64,000 bases of DNA from Tetmemena sp. SeJ-2015 (GCA_027382625.1 JAJKFJ010020648.1:95733-159732); one strand, 5' to 3'. Shown: positions 46,260 through 59,355, numbered from the stretch's first letter. The notes: generated from the letters alone by a model not told the origin. Program-made: numbers and translations.

Positions 46260-48098
46260 CATTACTCACAATAATACTCTACTACTTTAATCATCAGCAT
46301 TAATTTCTCTGCTCTCTGTTTTCTCTAAATCTCCTGAGTGAAAGGGTAGAAGAGATTATTCTCTCTAGCTTCATAGTCTGCAGAAACTGCTCTCGCTGAG
46401 TAGGTGACAGCGATTTCTTTGCCTTTTGAGGGAGAGATTGAAAGGGTAGTCTGGCAGGCAACTCTGACCTCTGTTTGTGATGTTAGATAGGATAGACTTA
46501 GCGATTTGCAAAAATTGGGTTCTATGGAGAACTCAGAATCCTTTCCTGTCTCTAATTTTCATTTGGGTCGTTTAAAGTAGAGGGTTCCACTACTTCATGA
46601 ACATTTTCGAGCTTAAAAGATTTCTCAGATTTTAACTACTGCTCTGAGTTCATTTACTCTACTGCAAATGATAACATAGAGGTTTCCTCAAATAATCCAG
46701 GTGATTAAGAAAGACTCTATTCTCCAAATAGTGGCTCCTGAACTATGTTTTTGTTTTAGATTTCAATTGAAGCAACAAAAGCTGAGTCCTGAACTGCTTG
46801 GCTATGGATAACAAGAATATTATCATTGTAGGCCTCATTGATTTAATTAAGGGTAAGAGTGATTTTTATATGATGAGTTGTTTTATTTGAGAAGAGGGAT
46901 TAGTGCTAAAAACGTCTGTGCCCCAAAATTGCTTCCTAGATTTGGATATTTCATCCAATATCAACTCTGATTCACAGATGGGAACGCAATTTGCAGAAAG
47001 TTAAGAAGCTAAAATTAAAAAATTTATGATCAAATATTTTGTGAAGAATTATGTTTTAGAACTCTGTCAAAATAGCTATTAATGGCAATAGTTTAGATTA
47101 AAAAATAAAAAAAATATTTACTCCATGATTCGGAAAAAGTTGCTCACATTTTATAATTGCTAAAATAGACTCTAGTTGATTAAACAAAATTTAATAAGCG
47201 AAAGCTCAAGAAATCGTTCAAATTAATTTTTAAAGTTGGGCTTAAATAAAATTGTCTTAATTTAATTACAATTTAAAAATGGAAAATAGAATTAGTTTAA
47301 TAATATTATCTTTTAGAGAACTTTCAAAGCCCATCTTCATTTCAGCAATGATTTGATCTTGTAAAAGAGTTAAAAGTAGGTCTTAACTCATTGTAAGAAG
47401 AACCTTTGATATCCACTCTGTTTGCGAAACTTGAGGAGAAATCCCATAATTCATTCTTTAAAGAGGGTACGAAATATACCATTTTAAAAATACTTGCCAC
47501 AACAATATATCTTCATGATTAAATTAAAATTATATGTACCTTAAAAAAGAGAGTCTGAAATCCTTCTCAATTAGCTATTAGCTTGACTTTGTCCTTTGAT
47601 AAAATAGTCCTCCACATTAAATCTGAGCTTTTCAGCTGAAAATCTGCATTAAATCATATTTGCATATCAATCATTGTGAATTTTATTATATCAAAATTTG
47701 CAAAATAGTTTAATTTGTATTTTTGCAAAGCTTTGAGTGCTTTGAAGTATGGTTGTGACCTTATAAAGAAATCAATAAGTCTAACAAAAGCTTACAGAAG
47801 AGTGAGTAGTCATAGATGGTGAAGTCCATTCTTTCTTCTAAGTCGGATGCATTCTGGATTTCCTCAAAAGCAGTCAACCCAAATCTCAGGGATTCAAAAG
47901 TGAACACTTCATCGTTGTCTACTTGCTCCTTGCAGCTTGAAGACAAAATCTTAAGCTGTGTACGACTGTCCAAAAACAAACTTTCATTTCTGTCTCGCAG
48001 AGAGATCTCGCTTTTACCTTGAAGGGCTTGCTTTATCATTCGCAACTAATTTATGTTTTAAATGTCAACGTAATCTTCACAAAATCATTCATATCCAT
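46260..48098 (-). CDS. hypothetical protein assembled from several coding islands
   Basis: Minus-strand islands in one orientation: 48098-47765 (MDMNDFVKITLTF, later SLRFGLTAFEEIQN), 47650-47560 (CRFSAEKLRFNVEDYFIKG), 47470-47340 (WDFSSSFANRVDIKGSSYNE), and 47010-46260 (CESELILDEISKSRKQFWG to FYPFTQEIQRKQRAEKLM). AT-rich gaps between them look like IESs. One join, FC|RFSAEKLRF, is consistent with a TG pointer; the others were not placed. Beta-rich, no motif recognised. The 3' end is open: no TGA occurs before the coiled-coil gene at 46216. It might be one gene or two. Confidence 0.45.
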
Positions 48099-48129
48099 TA
48101 ATGCTTAAAAATTTAATGGCTAAAATAAT

Positions 48130-50632
48130 TCAAAACTATCCAATCACATAAATGGTGGGTCTCCCTATTTAATATAATCATTTATAAAAAAATTACCATG
48201 AGCGCAAATGAATGGCTGCTTACAATTCTAAATCTCCTTTAAGAGAATTTGCATTTCCTACAAAGATAATGGCTCATTAAATTTCACAGCGTATCTGCAA
48301 GCTTTCATTTTCAATTCACTATAGAGTAAATAGGAAAGTTCTTACTTTTATATCCAATCTACATTTATTCCCACACATATATAAATCCTTTGAAATTTAT
48401 TAAATTTAATTTTTATCCCACAGTTGATGGTATGACTCTGGAATTCATTCCAATATATTCTAATATATTTTCAGCAGCAATCACTCTTCCAAAAATTGAA
48501 GGAAGTGACCTCACTTATATTTAGCATGAACCTTTAAAAGATAAACTATTTCCAGACTAGATAAAGTCGAAGCAAAAGCCGTAATTGTTTAGAGAGGTCT
48601 TTAGCTCTGTTTATTTCAAAGCGGCTAACTATTCAAAAGTAACTTTAATTGATAATTCTTCTGTCAAATCAATTCTATCCAGTGGATTAAATTTATGGAT
48701 CAAAGTTTAAAATCTTTCCAAGTTATTGCAGATATTTTTTACAAATAATAAGATGTTGATAAATTAAGCTTGAATATAGAGTTGAAGATATATATATAAC
48801 TTATAATTATAATATTTAGCTTCTGCAGAGGCTTTTGGCCAATTTTGGCATTTATAAAATAGAATTCGAGTTGCTCTAAGTTGATTCTCTCATGAATTGC
48901 ATGCTGATCTATTGCTATTATGTTTAAAATAAATTAATGTATCTGTCTAGCTTGCCTATAATGAATTTGTTTTCTATTTAGCTAAGGATTTCAAGATTCT
49001 TAAGAGATTCAACTGTTAAATTTATTGTAATCTTTTTATTCATAATCCTGGAGTTAGCTTCACAAAATTGCTACTTTGAAAGCTTTCTTTCATTTGCACA
49101 CAGAGCTTGATTTCTTTTCATAATCTTTTTATTTGACTACTTTTGAAAATCTTATTCCTATGAACTTGCTTGATCTTAAAATTTCTAAAACTTTGAAAAT
49201 TCCAAATCTTCAATGCTTAAAAAGAGTTAAATTAATTATTTCATTCATTATATATATTCAAAATTTAATGCTATGACGAAATTTTAGTTTGCTTTCTAAA
49301 CATTCTTCTGTTACCTTGATTTAAGGAGGATGAATATTTATAGTAGTGAGAGAGATATTTGATTTGAGGGTGACTGTCTTAATTCCTCTACAGTTTCAAT
49401 TTTTCAAATATTTTCTCTCAGTTTACTTTTGAAATTGTTGTAAATCTAATTGATATTTGGAAAATTCAAAAGAATTCTTTGCCATTAAATCCTCTTCCTA
49501 ATCAAAATCATCTGCCAAGTTATTTAAGATTTCATCTAACTTTTCATCTTCAAATGCATCCTAATTAGTGTTGGGCTATTTAAATTCCTGCTGAAATTGT
49601 TCATTCCTATTACTTTCATAAATGCCTTTAGTTTATTACAGAGCTAATGAGTCAATGCACCTTTTAATGTGAGTGAAAGAGGGATCTTGAATATTTTCAA
49701 ATTAGAGGATAAAGAATTGAGGTAGCAATTCACTTTTTTGCAAGCAATAATCTTAAAAGGATTCATTCAGAGTTTGGTTGCTTGACTAAAAGCCATCAAT
49801 TACGAATAAAAACATATAAATAGGAATCTGTAAAATGGATCTCTATTTTTCCTCACATAAATTATTCTTGCGAAGGGGTTGAGTTGCATTTCCTTTATTT
49901 TTGGTTGCTCTATTCTAAAATATTGCCTAATTCTTTTGCAAAAGTCATCTTTAGATGAAAAATTAAGTCGAGTAGTTAATCTTCAAAAGATCGAAAGAGA
50001 TTTTTAATCCAATATTGACATTTTCCTAGCTCATTATTGATATAGCCATATCTTCAGAAATTGCAAGCAAGTCATCTTAATTTAGTCTAGAAAACTGAAA
50101 CATAGCTTCAAACTAGAGCTCATTAAATCTTGTTAAGATTTATCCAAATGGATAGTTATAAAGACTTCCAGAAATTGTTATTTCAATCTATTTAAACGCT
50201 GCACAAGCTTTTCATTTTCAAATTAAGCCTAAAAGATTGACGAAATCTTGATTTTAAAAGTAGATTTATCTCCTGAGTTTGATTCATCTGGATTTTTAAA
50301 TCAAATGGATTGTTAGACTCTTCAATCTACTCTTTTCTATTGTTTTGAACAACAATCGTATGAAATTCTAAAGTAAGAGATTTCAGGTAATCTTTAGGAG
50401 TCAATTTCATAAATTTTTTGAAAGGTAAATTATTTTTTATAAACTCTTTCTAATCTCTTCTATATTTTATAAGCTTAAAAGCTAATTAGCAATAGTTATC
50501 ACTTAGATAAACTTGCGATTAAATTTTAAATGCCAGAAATCAATTCAATAATGCAATGAAAATGAAGTTTAAAAAAAGAAGATTCATAAGGAAATTTACC
50601 TCATAGAGGGTGTATAAGTTTTTAACTTTCAT
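48130..50632 (-). CDS. MutL-family mismatch-repair homologue (MLH3/PMS-like C-terminus)
   Basis: The C-terminal dimerisation and endonuclease half is clear: LSQIENKFIIGKL (about 48980), AIDQHAIHERINLE, which fits the DQHAx2Ex4E metal site (about 48890), NNYGFCFDFIQSGNSLSF (about 48590), LPSIFGR, ACRYAVKFNEPLSLQEMQ and CAHGRPTIYVIGQF at the end (TGA 48130). The N-terminal half is divergent: a piece with EITISGSLYNYPFG (about 50180) is placed like the MutL LFYNxPVRxK element, but the ATPase motifs (DNGxG, GFRGEAL) were not found here. ATG proposed at 50632. One IES at 48166-48197 is placed; others probably lie at 50580-50420 and 49330-49200. Confidence 0.75.
48166..48197 (-). other. IES, 32 nt, pointer GG
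   Basis: CC on plus at 48164-48165 and 48196-48197. Removal restores FICAHGRPTIYVI, a hallmark of the MutL C-terminus. Confidence 0.78.
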
Positions 50633-50733
50633 TTTATTATTTCTTGATTTTTTTTAACTTTTTCTAATCATTATTCTGTATAGTGTAAATTGAAAAGAAG
50701 TTTGAAGTTAATAATATATAAAGTTAACTGTAA

Positions 50734-53554
50734 ATGATGATAAAAAATTCGCAGGATAGTCTCTCTCAAGGACAAGAAGAAAAAGGTAGAGGGTCGATTG
50801 CAGCCATTACTTCGCTGAGAGACACTTCTTCGTTTACAGCTACAGCAATGACTCCTACATTTAATTTGCCTTTTTCTAAATTATTTCTAACCATTTAATC
50901 TCAGCATAATGAAAATAACAACTAACAGCCCTCCAGTATGAGATCAAGCAGGTCCAGGAGATTAAAAACAAACGGCGATAACCCTAACCTTAGGAAGAGC
51001 TCAAAAACTGAGAGAACCGCAGACTAGTTCAATAAGAACCAACCTTCCGCGCTAAATTATAAAGAAAATCCTGCTCAAAATATTCATGATATGCGAAAAT
51101 AGTCCACACTAGAGAAGCCTTATACAGCTCGTTCTAATAAATTTGACGCATGGCTATAGAAGAAGAGAGCATTCGATCAGCAGAGTAGCAAAAATTCCTA
51201 ATAGTCACTCAAGGAAATCAATCCCTCAGATATATAGCAATTCCAATAACTCCAAAATATAGAATCAGAGAAAGATCTATCTATACTCTCGAAGCTATAG
51301 TATTCTCTCGCTTTCGAAACTGGAGGCTTAGTTCAGAGACCATGGAGATCTCGTCGATTTAGAAAAGCTGGCGCAAATTTAGAAGAGTGAGTCTCAATTC
51401 AACTTACAACCTAGCAACTAACTCCAATCAGAAGTCTAGAAAATTGATTCGTTAAAATAACAGCAAGATTCTCGTTAAGTAGAGACTCGATAAAGTCAGT
51501 AATTGTTAGATTAAGAGCCAGTGATTATTTTAATGCTTAAATTTATATTGGTCAACACAGTTAAATCAATCCGAATATAAATCCTCAGCTAGTTGCCTCT
51601 AACGGCACAGGATCGATTCTAATTTTCAACCCAAGGGAGGAAGCATTCCTAGACTCCTATCCTAATATGCTCTCTATGTCCTAAAACATGATAAGAAAAG
51701 AGGCGATGGATCATTTGTAGAAGCAAAATTAGTACCTAAGTGAGCAACTCTCAGAGTATCAAGAGCTTTTAAAACTACACAAACAAATGATAAAGGATAT
51801 AATATCTTAATAGAGTACAAAGCTAGATGAGTTTGTGGGATATGGAAAGCAGCTAAATCAGAGGTTGAATGATCAAAGGCAATATCTGCTCAAGAACAAT
51901 GATATATTCGACTCCTCATAGGTTTCATTCATGACTGCAGATTTAGATATCCATGAACTAGACATTTTTAGAAACGATAGTCAGTCTAAGTTTTCTAATA
52001 AAGAAAAAGCATAAGCAAGAGAGACTATAACCAAAGTTAAGGAGTTAAAGGATAAAGATGAAGTTTAATAAGAGGAGGATTTCTGTAAGAATTGTAAAGA
52101 ACAAATTGATAATGAAAGGAAGGAATTTTAAGAAAAGCATAATGAACTGATGCTTTAACTTGAACATCTCAAATAAGATTTTGCGAGTGTTCTTGCTTAA
52201 AAGGAGCTTCTCATGAAATCATCTACACTTTCATTTCTACATTTGATTTAATTAAAACTCTTTTTTTAATCATAATGCTAGTCCCAAAGAAATATATAAG
52301 ACCCCAATATAGAAACTTTGAATAAGAACTCAGAGAGAAGTTTGTCAGTAAACGGACAATAAGATATTTAAAGAAGTCCAGTCCGTAGAATGAGCAGTCA
52401 CAGCAGGTAGGATAGCCAAAATTATTTTAAATGAAAGTGAGAGCAACAATAGATAGTACGAGGCTATGCAATAGGCGTTAGCTCCATTTTTGGAATAAGT
52501 GTAAGATCCGAGCTCTGAAATTTACTTTCATGATTTGCATGGAAGGATGTTTAAGATCACTCTGTGTGATGAATAAATGGAAGAGATGGGAGAAGATATT
52601 CAATAGTTTCAAACTGAGGGTATTTCTTCAATTAATTAACCAATAGTTCTCACAGAACCAGATGACAATAATAACAATACAAATGAATAGGAAATCCTCA
52701 TTAATACAAATAATGATTAATTGCCTCCTTTGAAGATTAAAAACTATTCAGGAATAGGGCCTAATTCTGGCAGATAGAGCTTTAATGGAGCTGGTGGCTA
52801 ATCTTAGTACACAGCAGCAAATAGTCATTTGGCATAGTCTGGATTTCTTCCTTCAAATTAAAAAATAAAATACAGTTCATAAACTTTGATAGGAATAGAA
52901 AACATCATTCTCTAATTCTTAAATGTTTAAAGCAAATATTTTTTAGCAAATCTGAATCTTCCTGCATTATATTTAACATAATTTGGAGACTAATTCTCGA
53001 TGGTATATACATCAATTATAGAGTTTTTACTAACAAGATTTGCATTTTTTGTCTTTCCTTAATAAGAGTAGTTCAAATTAATACTAAATATTTTTCTTTA
53101 TTGTAAAGAAATAGAGCTGCAAGCTATAGATTCAATTTATTTAAATTAAAAAGGAAGTGTAGTTCATTCAAATAACCCACAGGCTTATAGCTCGAATGAA
53201 AAAGAAGAAGAATACTATTCATAGTTTATATTCATGTGATATAAATTTCATAAGTTTGACGACTTAAATTATAGAAAAGCCAGAGTTTATTTTTGAAGAT
53301 TTTACTATAATTTTTACTTCATTTCTCTATATTATGACGAGGAGGATGAAGAGGGGTTCGCTTAAAACAACTAAATTCCTGAATAGAACGAACAAAACAT
53401 AAGATTTGAAGATGATCCTAATGAGAAGTTAAGAGCTTTAAATGAGGAACAGCTTTACTAATTCCACAATAAGCTATAGACGGAATACAGAGAGGATGAT
53501 TAAAATCTGCTAAGCGATGGTGAACTAGAAAACGATTTATTAAATTAATTTTGA
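50734..53554 (+). CDS. large Gln/Asn/Ser-rich coiled-coil protein
   Basis: ATG at 50734. A disordered basic head (MRSSRSRRLKTNGDNPN), coiled coil from about 51200, QEELVK-like heptads at 51700-52190 (EAMDHLQKQNQYLSEQLSEY), a CKNCKEQI pair near 52090, an acidic and Asn-rich tract, then a second set of islands at 53140-53550 (EDDPNEKLRALNEEQLYQF). TGA at 53552. Frame changes near 51340, 51540 and 52430, and AT-rich DNA at 52230-52290 and 52900-53110, imply unplaced IESs, introns or sequencing errors. No family recognised. Confidence 0.6.
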
Positions 53555-53649
53555 AAGAACTACTACTACTTAACATTAAATATTAACTTTCACTCATAAA
53601 AGAAGATTTGAACTTAGATTTGTAGAAATTAATTATATATTCATCTTCA

Positions 53650-55466
53650 TCATATACATTATATAACTGTCTTACCTTCTTGGTTTTTATAAGTCTTAAT
53701 GTGTAGAAGATTCATGAGTTTATTGAGAATTTAATCAAGCTACTGTTTTGAACAGATCGACTGAGAGAGGAATTATAACTCGTCATAGGTTGTTTCCTTT
53801 GAAGGATACTTATCTGAAGCTTGCCTTATTAAGCTTTTTATAACGTTAAGTTGCTCCTCTTCTTTATAAGTTTGAATCAAGCTACGAGAGGGAGGGTTGC
53901 TTGCTCCAAAATGAGGTGACTATTACTGATTGTTATTATAGCTATCAAATTAAGGGGCCACATTTTTAAGTTAATCATTTTAAATTAAGAGTAAGAATAA
54001 ATTCAGAGATTATAATTATAAAAAATATGCATCACTCTATTAATTTAAAATTAGAGGAATCTATGTATCCCAAATTTTCCTGTGAAGCTTCTCTGAGCAT
54101 TTTGATTGTGATTTTGATTAAATTTAGAGCTGTATGAACTTTTAGAAGAATTAAAATCCATAGTTGACTACGAATTAGTGCTTTGGTTAGGAAATTTCTT
54201 CTCATACTAGCTGTAACTAAAGCTATTACTGTTATTATTTCTGTTAAAGTCATTTTTATAGGATGAAGCACCTTTGTTGAAACTCTTTGGCTATTTATCA
54301 GTTGTCCACAGTTGCATATCACTGTTACTTTGATTGTTCATCGATGACCCTTAAGAAAGGGTTTGCTCAGACTGCGAAAGCTTTGTTGTGTCAAGTCCTA
54401 ATTCATGTGGCTTGAGTACGCCTCTCTTTCTAATCTAGTATGAGCTGAAGACTTGCAAGAAATGGTTGCAGATTTCATCTGATGTTTGTATCTTTTAGAT
54501 GAAGTTTCCTATTATAGCCTTTTGATCTTTGATGACTTTAATTGTGCCAAATATTTTCACATAGTCATTGATCATGTTAAGATTGAGCTTTTTTGAGCAT
54601 ATCTGGCTCATCAGTTTGAAGCTTGTGATAGAAAAGAATCTGTGGAAAGGAGTCAGTCCCATCATTTATCTCAAACGTAGTTTTCATGGGCTCAATCTTT
54701 TTATTAAGTACTCTTCCCAATATCTTAATGTGGCAAATTATATCTCCATCAAATTCACACACATCGTCATGCCTTGCTCCACAATCCTTCACCATTTTAA
54801 GCGTGACTGGTATGAACCCTTTCTAATTCTTGGCCTAATTTATTGGTTCTTAGCGACTATCTTCAAATTTAGTCTTAAAGGAAGATTGCATGCCTTAGTT
54901 AAAGGGATTATGAAAAGGCTTGCTGGTATTCCCTCTAGAGTTGTCTCAACTTGTTTCTTGCCCTTAGAAAAACGATGCCTCTTGATAGGCAGGATTCCCA
55001 CTCTTGAAAGGAGAAAAAGGCGCATCAGGACGCCCATATTGATATGAATCACTGCCAAAAGGCTAATTGAAGCTTGCTCCCTTGCTTTGATTTCAAAAGC
55101 CTCAGTCATTCTCATAAGGAGGTCTCGATCTCTGGTTCTAATTAAAAATAAGATAAGCATTTAATTGAAGTCACTTCCAAATCGATCATTGTTATCTCTT
55201 CTCTAAAATTGGTTAAAATTGCCTTTATAACCACCTCCACTGATTCCACCTCCATTACCCCCACCACTACCTTGAAATCCTTAAGTATTGAAATTTCAGT
55301 TTCTCTACTCAAACTACGACTATTTGTTTGGCTGTTGCTAATTTTATCCAAAGGATCCGCTTCATTGTTGAAAGTTGTTGTTATTGTTGTGGGATTGATT
55401 AGGAAAATTAAGATAATTGCTATCTCTCAGAAAAGAAGAAGGCGGATTATTTCTGTCGGGAAACAT
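53650..55466 (-). CDS. replication protein A 32-kDa subunit-like (RPA2)
   Basis: Single-stranded-DNA-binding complex subunit. A Gly/Asn/Ser/Phe-rich head from ATG 55466 (GGGNGGGISGGGYKGNFNQF), then the OB fold: FIPVTLKMVKDCGARHDDVC, FDGDIICHIKILGRVLNKK, TTFEINDGTDSFPQILFYH (about 54820-54630) and NDYVKIFGTIKVIKDQKAI with the helix SDEICNHFLQVF (about 54570-54440). A Ser/Asn linker follows, then a C-terminal winged-helix-like part (EEEQLNVIKSLIRQASDKYP, about 53850) to TGA 53650. AT-rich DNA at 53960-54050 is probably an IES; the head needs one or two frame corrections near 55350-55080. Confidence 0.8.
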
Positions 55467-55789
55467 AATTTAAAATCTAAATCAGCTCATTACACTTATA
55501 TTTTTATATCATCTTAAAAATTAACCCTCTTAATCTAATAGTGAAGAATTTTTTTCTAATTGATATGCTAAATCTTAACTAAGAATTCAACTTTTTTGCA
55601 AATATTTATTATAATTCTGGCTACCTTTATTCGTGAATTTAGTAGTAGGCAAGTATTGAGATAATAAAAAGCATTAAAATTGATAAAATAAATAGATGTT
55701 TTGGAAGTAAATAATTGTTATAGAGAATAAATAATCTGCTTTTTATTTGACATAATAAATATTAATTGACCTCCTGGACAAACATTTGT

Positions 55790-58205
55790 TAATTTTATCT
55801 GTGAATTTGACTTTGATTTTTTGTTGGATAAAATCTATTGCGAAGAAGAGGATTAGTCTCTTTAGTTTCTTCTGGCACTTTTATAGTTGCCAGTCGATCG
55901 ATGGACATAACTTCTGATTCATTTAGATTAGCGGATTACTAAGACAAAGGATTAAATTAAATTAAAAGAACTTCTCGTTCGATTCTATCTTACTTCTTTT
56001 CTCTCCTATGAGTAATATCGCTTATCTGATAAAGTTTTTGATTTGTTTATAAGTTTCAAATTGAGTGCAGATTTATTTCATTATTTTGTAAATTAATGAT
56101 TTTAAAGCAACCGCTTGTTTAAGAGAATTGAAAAGAGTTAAAATTTAAGATTATTCTTAATTATAATAACTATCACAATATTACATTTTCTGATTAAGTT
56201 GGTCCCTTTCTTTCTGAGTGAGTAAGATTTAATTATATACTCTTATATCGTTATATACATTTATTTTATAAGCCCTTTTCTTAATTATCTTACTTTACTT
56301 TAGAGCAAATTAAAATTTAAGAGTAAGTGTTTAGACTTCAGGTTTTCATTGATAGTGTAATCTCTTAATCTTTTTCGAGCACGATACCCAGAAAGATACT
56401 CATCTATCTCATCGTGAAACCTGCCCTATCTATTCTCAATTATAAACAAATTTTACGAAATATTTGTTCATTAAAATTCTCAAAAGCATGCATAGTTCTA
56501 ATTAGATATTTATTTTTAAGAGGCTCTTCATTTGAAAACTAAATTTCACCTGACGATGATTACCATTTTGGCTAGCTGAAGTGATCTGATGCTTGCACTA
56601 TTCTGATGGTTTTGTGAATCCTAATGGGCTGAAGATTTTAGATTTCTAGTTATTTCTTTAAGAGTTTTCTTGTGAATTAGATTCTTAAAAGCTGAATAGC
56701 TTCTAAATCTTTGGAGTTTTTACAGCGACACGAGAAGTTTGTGTAGTACTATCCCTTAAGTAGTTTTATTTACTTGATATTATTTAAATGCTTTGCTTTT
56801 CAAGTTCACTTATTCTACTCTAATTTTCTAAGAGATCCTGATTATAGGCTGTTAACTTAGAGTCAAATTATTATCTTTTATTTTTCACTAATCCGCTGAA
56901 AGTGATTTTAAAGTTCATTAAGTATCTGTGATTTAAATCCTTCAACACCATTTTTATCCCTCTTCTCGTTATTATCAAAGTTTTGCGTAAATTTATTAAA
57001 CTAGGCTGTCAATTCTTGTATCTACTTAACTGCAGAATAAATAAAAAGGATTATTTACAGACTCCTACTACTTCTTATAAAGGATATTGCTGTCTTATAA
57101 TGCCTTGAATTTTCTCATTCAACTCGCTTTAAAGTTCATTATCAGAATTACAGTGAATAGTTCTTTACAGCCGAGAGAAAAGCTGCTCTATCTTTGACTA
57201 AAGATTGCTCTGAACCAGTTTATTTTCAAACATGTAATTTTGGCTGAGATCCTATCCAAAATCCTAAATGAAAAATTCCAATGATCTAGTGAGAAATTAA
57301 AGTATAATCTAATGAAGATTTTCATTTCCTCTTGTAAGAATTATAAATTCTTCATACTAAATACACCGTACTAAATTTTGGTTTTCCAGTCTTATCTGTG
57401 AAATATCATTCTACAAAGCCTGTTTCTATATAAGCTGATTGTTACTGAGTTCAATAAACTGATATTTAAGATTCTCATGCTCTCTTAATTTATATATTTA
57501 ATCTTTCAAGGTTAGATACTCTGCTCAAATCAACAGATAAAATAGATTGTTTAGTTCGGTCAAAAGTAGACTTGAATGGAGAAACTTATGGTTAGCTCAA
57601 GGATTTCAAATTTTCAAGTTAAGTTGTCTATCTAGAGAGACTTGTATTCAACCGTGCTAAATTCTAAGAATCAGTTTGTTCATCTCCTGATTAAAGAATA
57701 AAATGATTCTTGGTTTAGCTTAAGAAATTAGGACTCTGATTAATGAATGTCCTCAGTTGTTTCTTGATGGTTGTAGTTATTTATTTCTGGGGAACTAGCA
57801 GTGAACTAATTAAACTCAACCCTCTTTCTGGGTTTCTTGATACTGCTCTGGTATTTCTATTGTCAATTTTCAAGTTCTTCTATGACCAAAGGTTGTTCAT
57901 CATGTTTTCTATTCTTCTGAGTAGAGAAGTCTTTATAGAGTCTGATTTTGCTGTTGAGAGCGCTCTTTGATCTTGGTTCAAAGCTTGCGTGATTGAAATG
58001 GGCTAGTGAGGTTTTGATTTAGTAGTTACCCGGGTCTTGAAGGTTTGTGGATGTAGTTGCTCCAGTCAAATATGCTTAGTCTTGGAGGTCCTTAATTAAA
58101 TGGCACTCCTAGATGTATCTGCTGTGCAAAGAGCTGTGAGAGTTAAAACTCCCATTCAAGTTTCTATTGGTCTAGCAATTTATAGGCTCTAGGATTGAAG
58201 ACCAT
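55790..58205 (-). CDS. hypothetical coiled-coil protein
   Basis: ATG proposed at 58205 (MVFNPRAYKLLDQQKLEWEF). Minus-strand open frames with Gln/Leu/Lys composition run to about 55790; clear coding islands are 58205-57990, 57960-57740, 56430-56330 (FHDEIDEYLSGYRARKRLRD) and 55930-55790 (EVMSIDRLATIKVPEETKE). Frames change several times. No domain recognised. The 3' end is not fixed, since no TGA follows in the last frame before AT-rich DNA. Confidence 0.42.
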
Positions 58206-58539
58206 TTCGTGCTTCCACGGGAATAGCTGGGCACAATGTGACTTACGTACATTACCAATCTATATTTTATTTAAGTTAAAATTTATCTTTTTAACTTAAA
58301 AATTTAGTAGGCTATGGTTTAAGTCTTCTTTACCATGCATTTGATGATATAGATTAATTCATATTAAATTAATTTACTTGAAGATTTATCTCTCTAAAAC
58401 AAAAAGAATTGATCTATTTTGAAAAGAAAGTTTCTTAATCTTTATTATCCTTAAAAAGATTATAAGTGTATAACTTTAACAAACATGTATTTAAAACTTT
58501 CCCAGAATTAGATAGATTTTGAAATTAATTAAAAATTGT
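58206..58539. other. intergenic, AT-rich
   Basis: 334 nt between the head of one minus-strand gene and the tail of the next; nothing recognised. Confidence 0.55.
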
Positions 58540-59355
58540 TCAAAAGAAAGGAGCAGGCTAGATTATTGACTGCTTGCTGACTCCAGGCTTTTTATTCATA
58601 TACTGTCTATACTCTCTCTTGGTGGTAAATTATTTAAACACTGCTTCATCAGCATCATTCTAGTGATCTTTGCCTTTAGTAGTATCGAAACCAGAGAAGC
58701 CAAACATGGCTGCAATATCACTTTCATCCACTTATGCAAGAGTTTCAGCATTTACTACAGGCTTAGGGACCTAAATAGCTTCTGCCGCTTAAGTTGGCTT
58801 TTATTATTCTTGATGAGATTTGCTATTTCTGTCTCTGCTATGCTGTCTTCTATCTCCATCTTTTCTGTAGGCTCTATCGCCTTAATTATTTCTTTCTCTA
58901 GAATAGCTTCTTTCTCTGTGTTTATTGTCTCGTTTTCTCTCATAGCTATCAGACGTGTCTCTCTTCCTGTTCTTTGAATGGTACTTGTCGTCTTCAAATG
59001 GCTCCTTGCCTTACTTTCTTCTCTCATGCTATAGCTTAATCATCTCCTCTCTGGTGAGTTCTCTATGCTGTTCATCTCTGCCTCTAGATGGCCTCCTCTC
59101 CCTTCTGTCTTCCTTACGATGGACATCTCTCTTTGGGGATCTCGATTCCTTTCTCTTTCTATTGCTATCATCCCAAGAATCCTCCCTTCTACATCGTTTA
59201 TCTACATTATCGAGTGCTTACTCTCTTCTCTGCTTGTGTGACTTCTTATCATCCTTCCTTTTCCTTCCATTGGAGCCCCACGAATCAACTGACCTCTCTC
59301 TGCTGTCTCTCCTCCTTCTGTCTCTTGATCGAGATCTGTTTCCATGTTTTCCCAT
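58540..59355 (-). CDS. SNRNP27: U4/U6.U5 tri-snRNP 27-kDa protein (SNRNP27)
   Basis: Spliceosome tri-snRNP component. ATG at 59355, TGA at 58540, 272 codons with no intron, IES or frame break. The N-terminal two thirds are Arg/Ser/Asp/Glu/Lys-rich RS-like sequence (RSRSRDRRRRDSRERS). The diagnostic C-terminal domain follows: AAMFGFSGFDTTKGK and KREYRQYMNKKPG (about 58700-58580), as in the human protein (MGFSSFDSTKGK .. RKYRQYMNRK). Longer than the human 155 residues because of the extended RS region. Divergent from the secreted-protein gene, whose ATG is 32 nt away, leaving almost no promoter between them. Confidence 0.93.

Noticed and set aside
48430..48740. Plus-strand frame that seemed to resemble an MLH3 N-terminus
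   Set aside because: The minus strand of the same DNA encodes the expected MutL C-terminal segment between two placed motifs, so the plus reading is a shadow.
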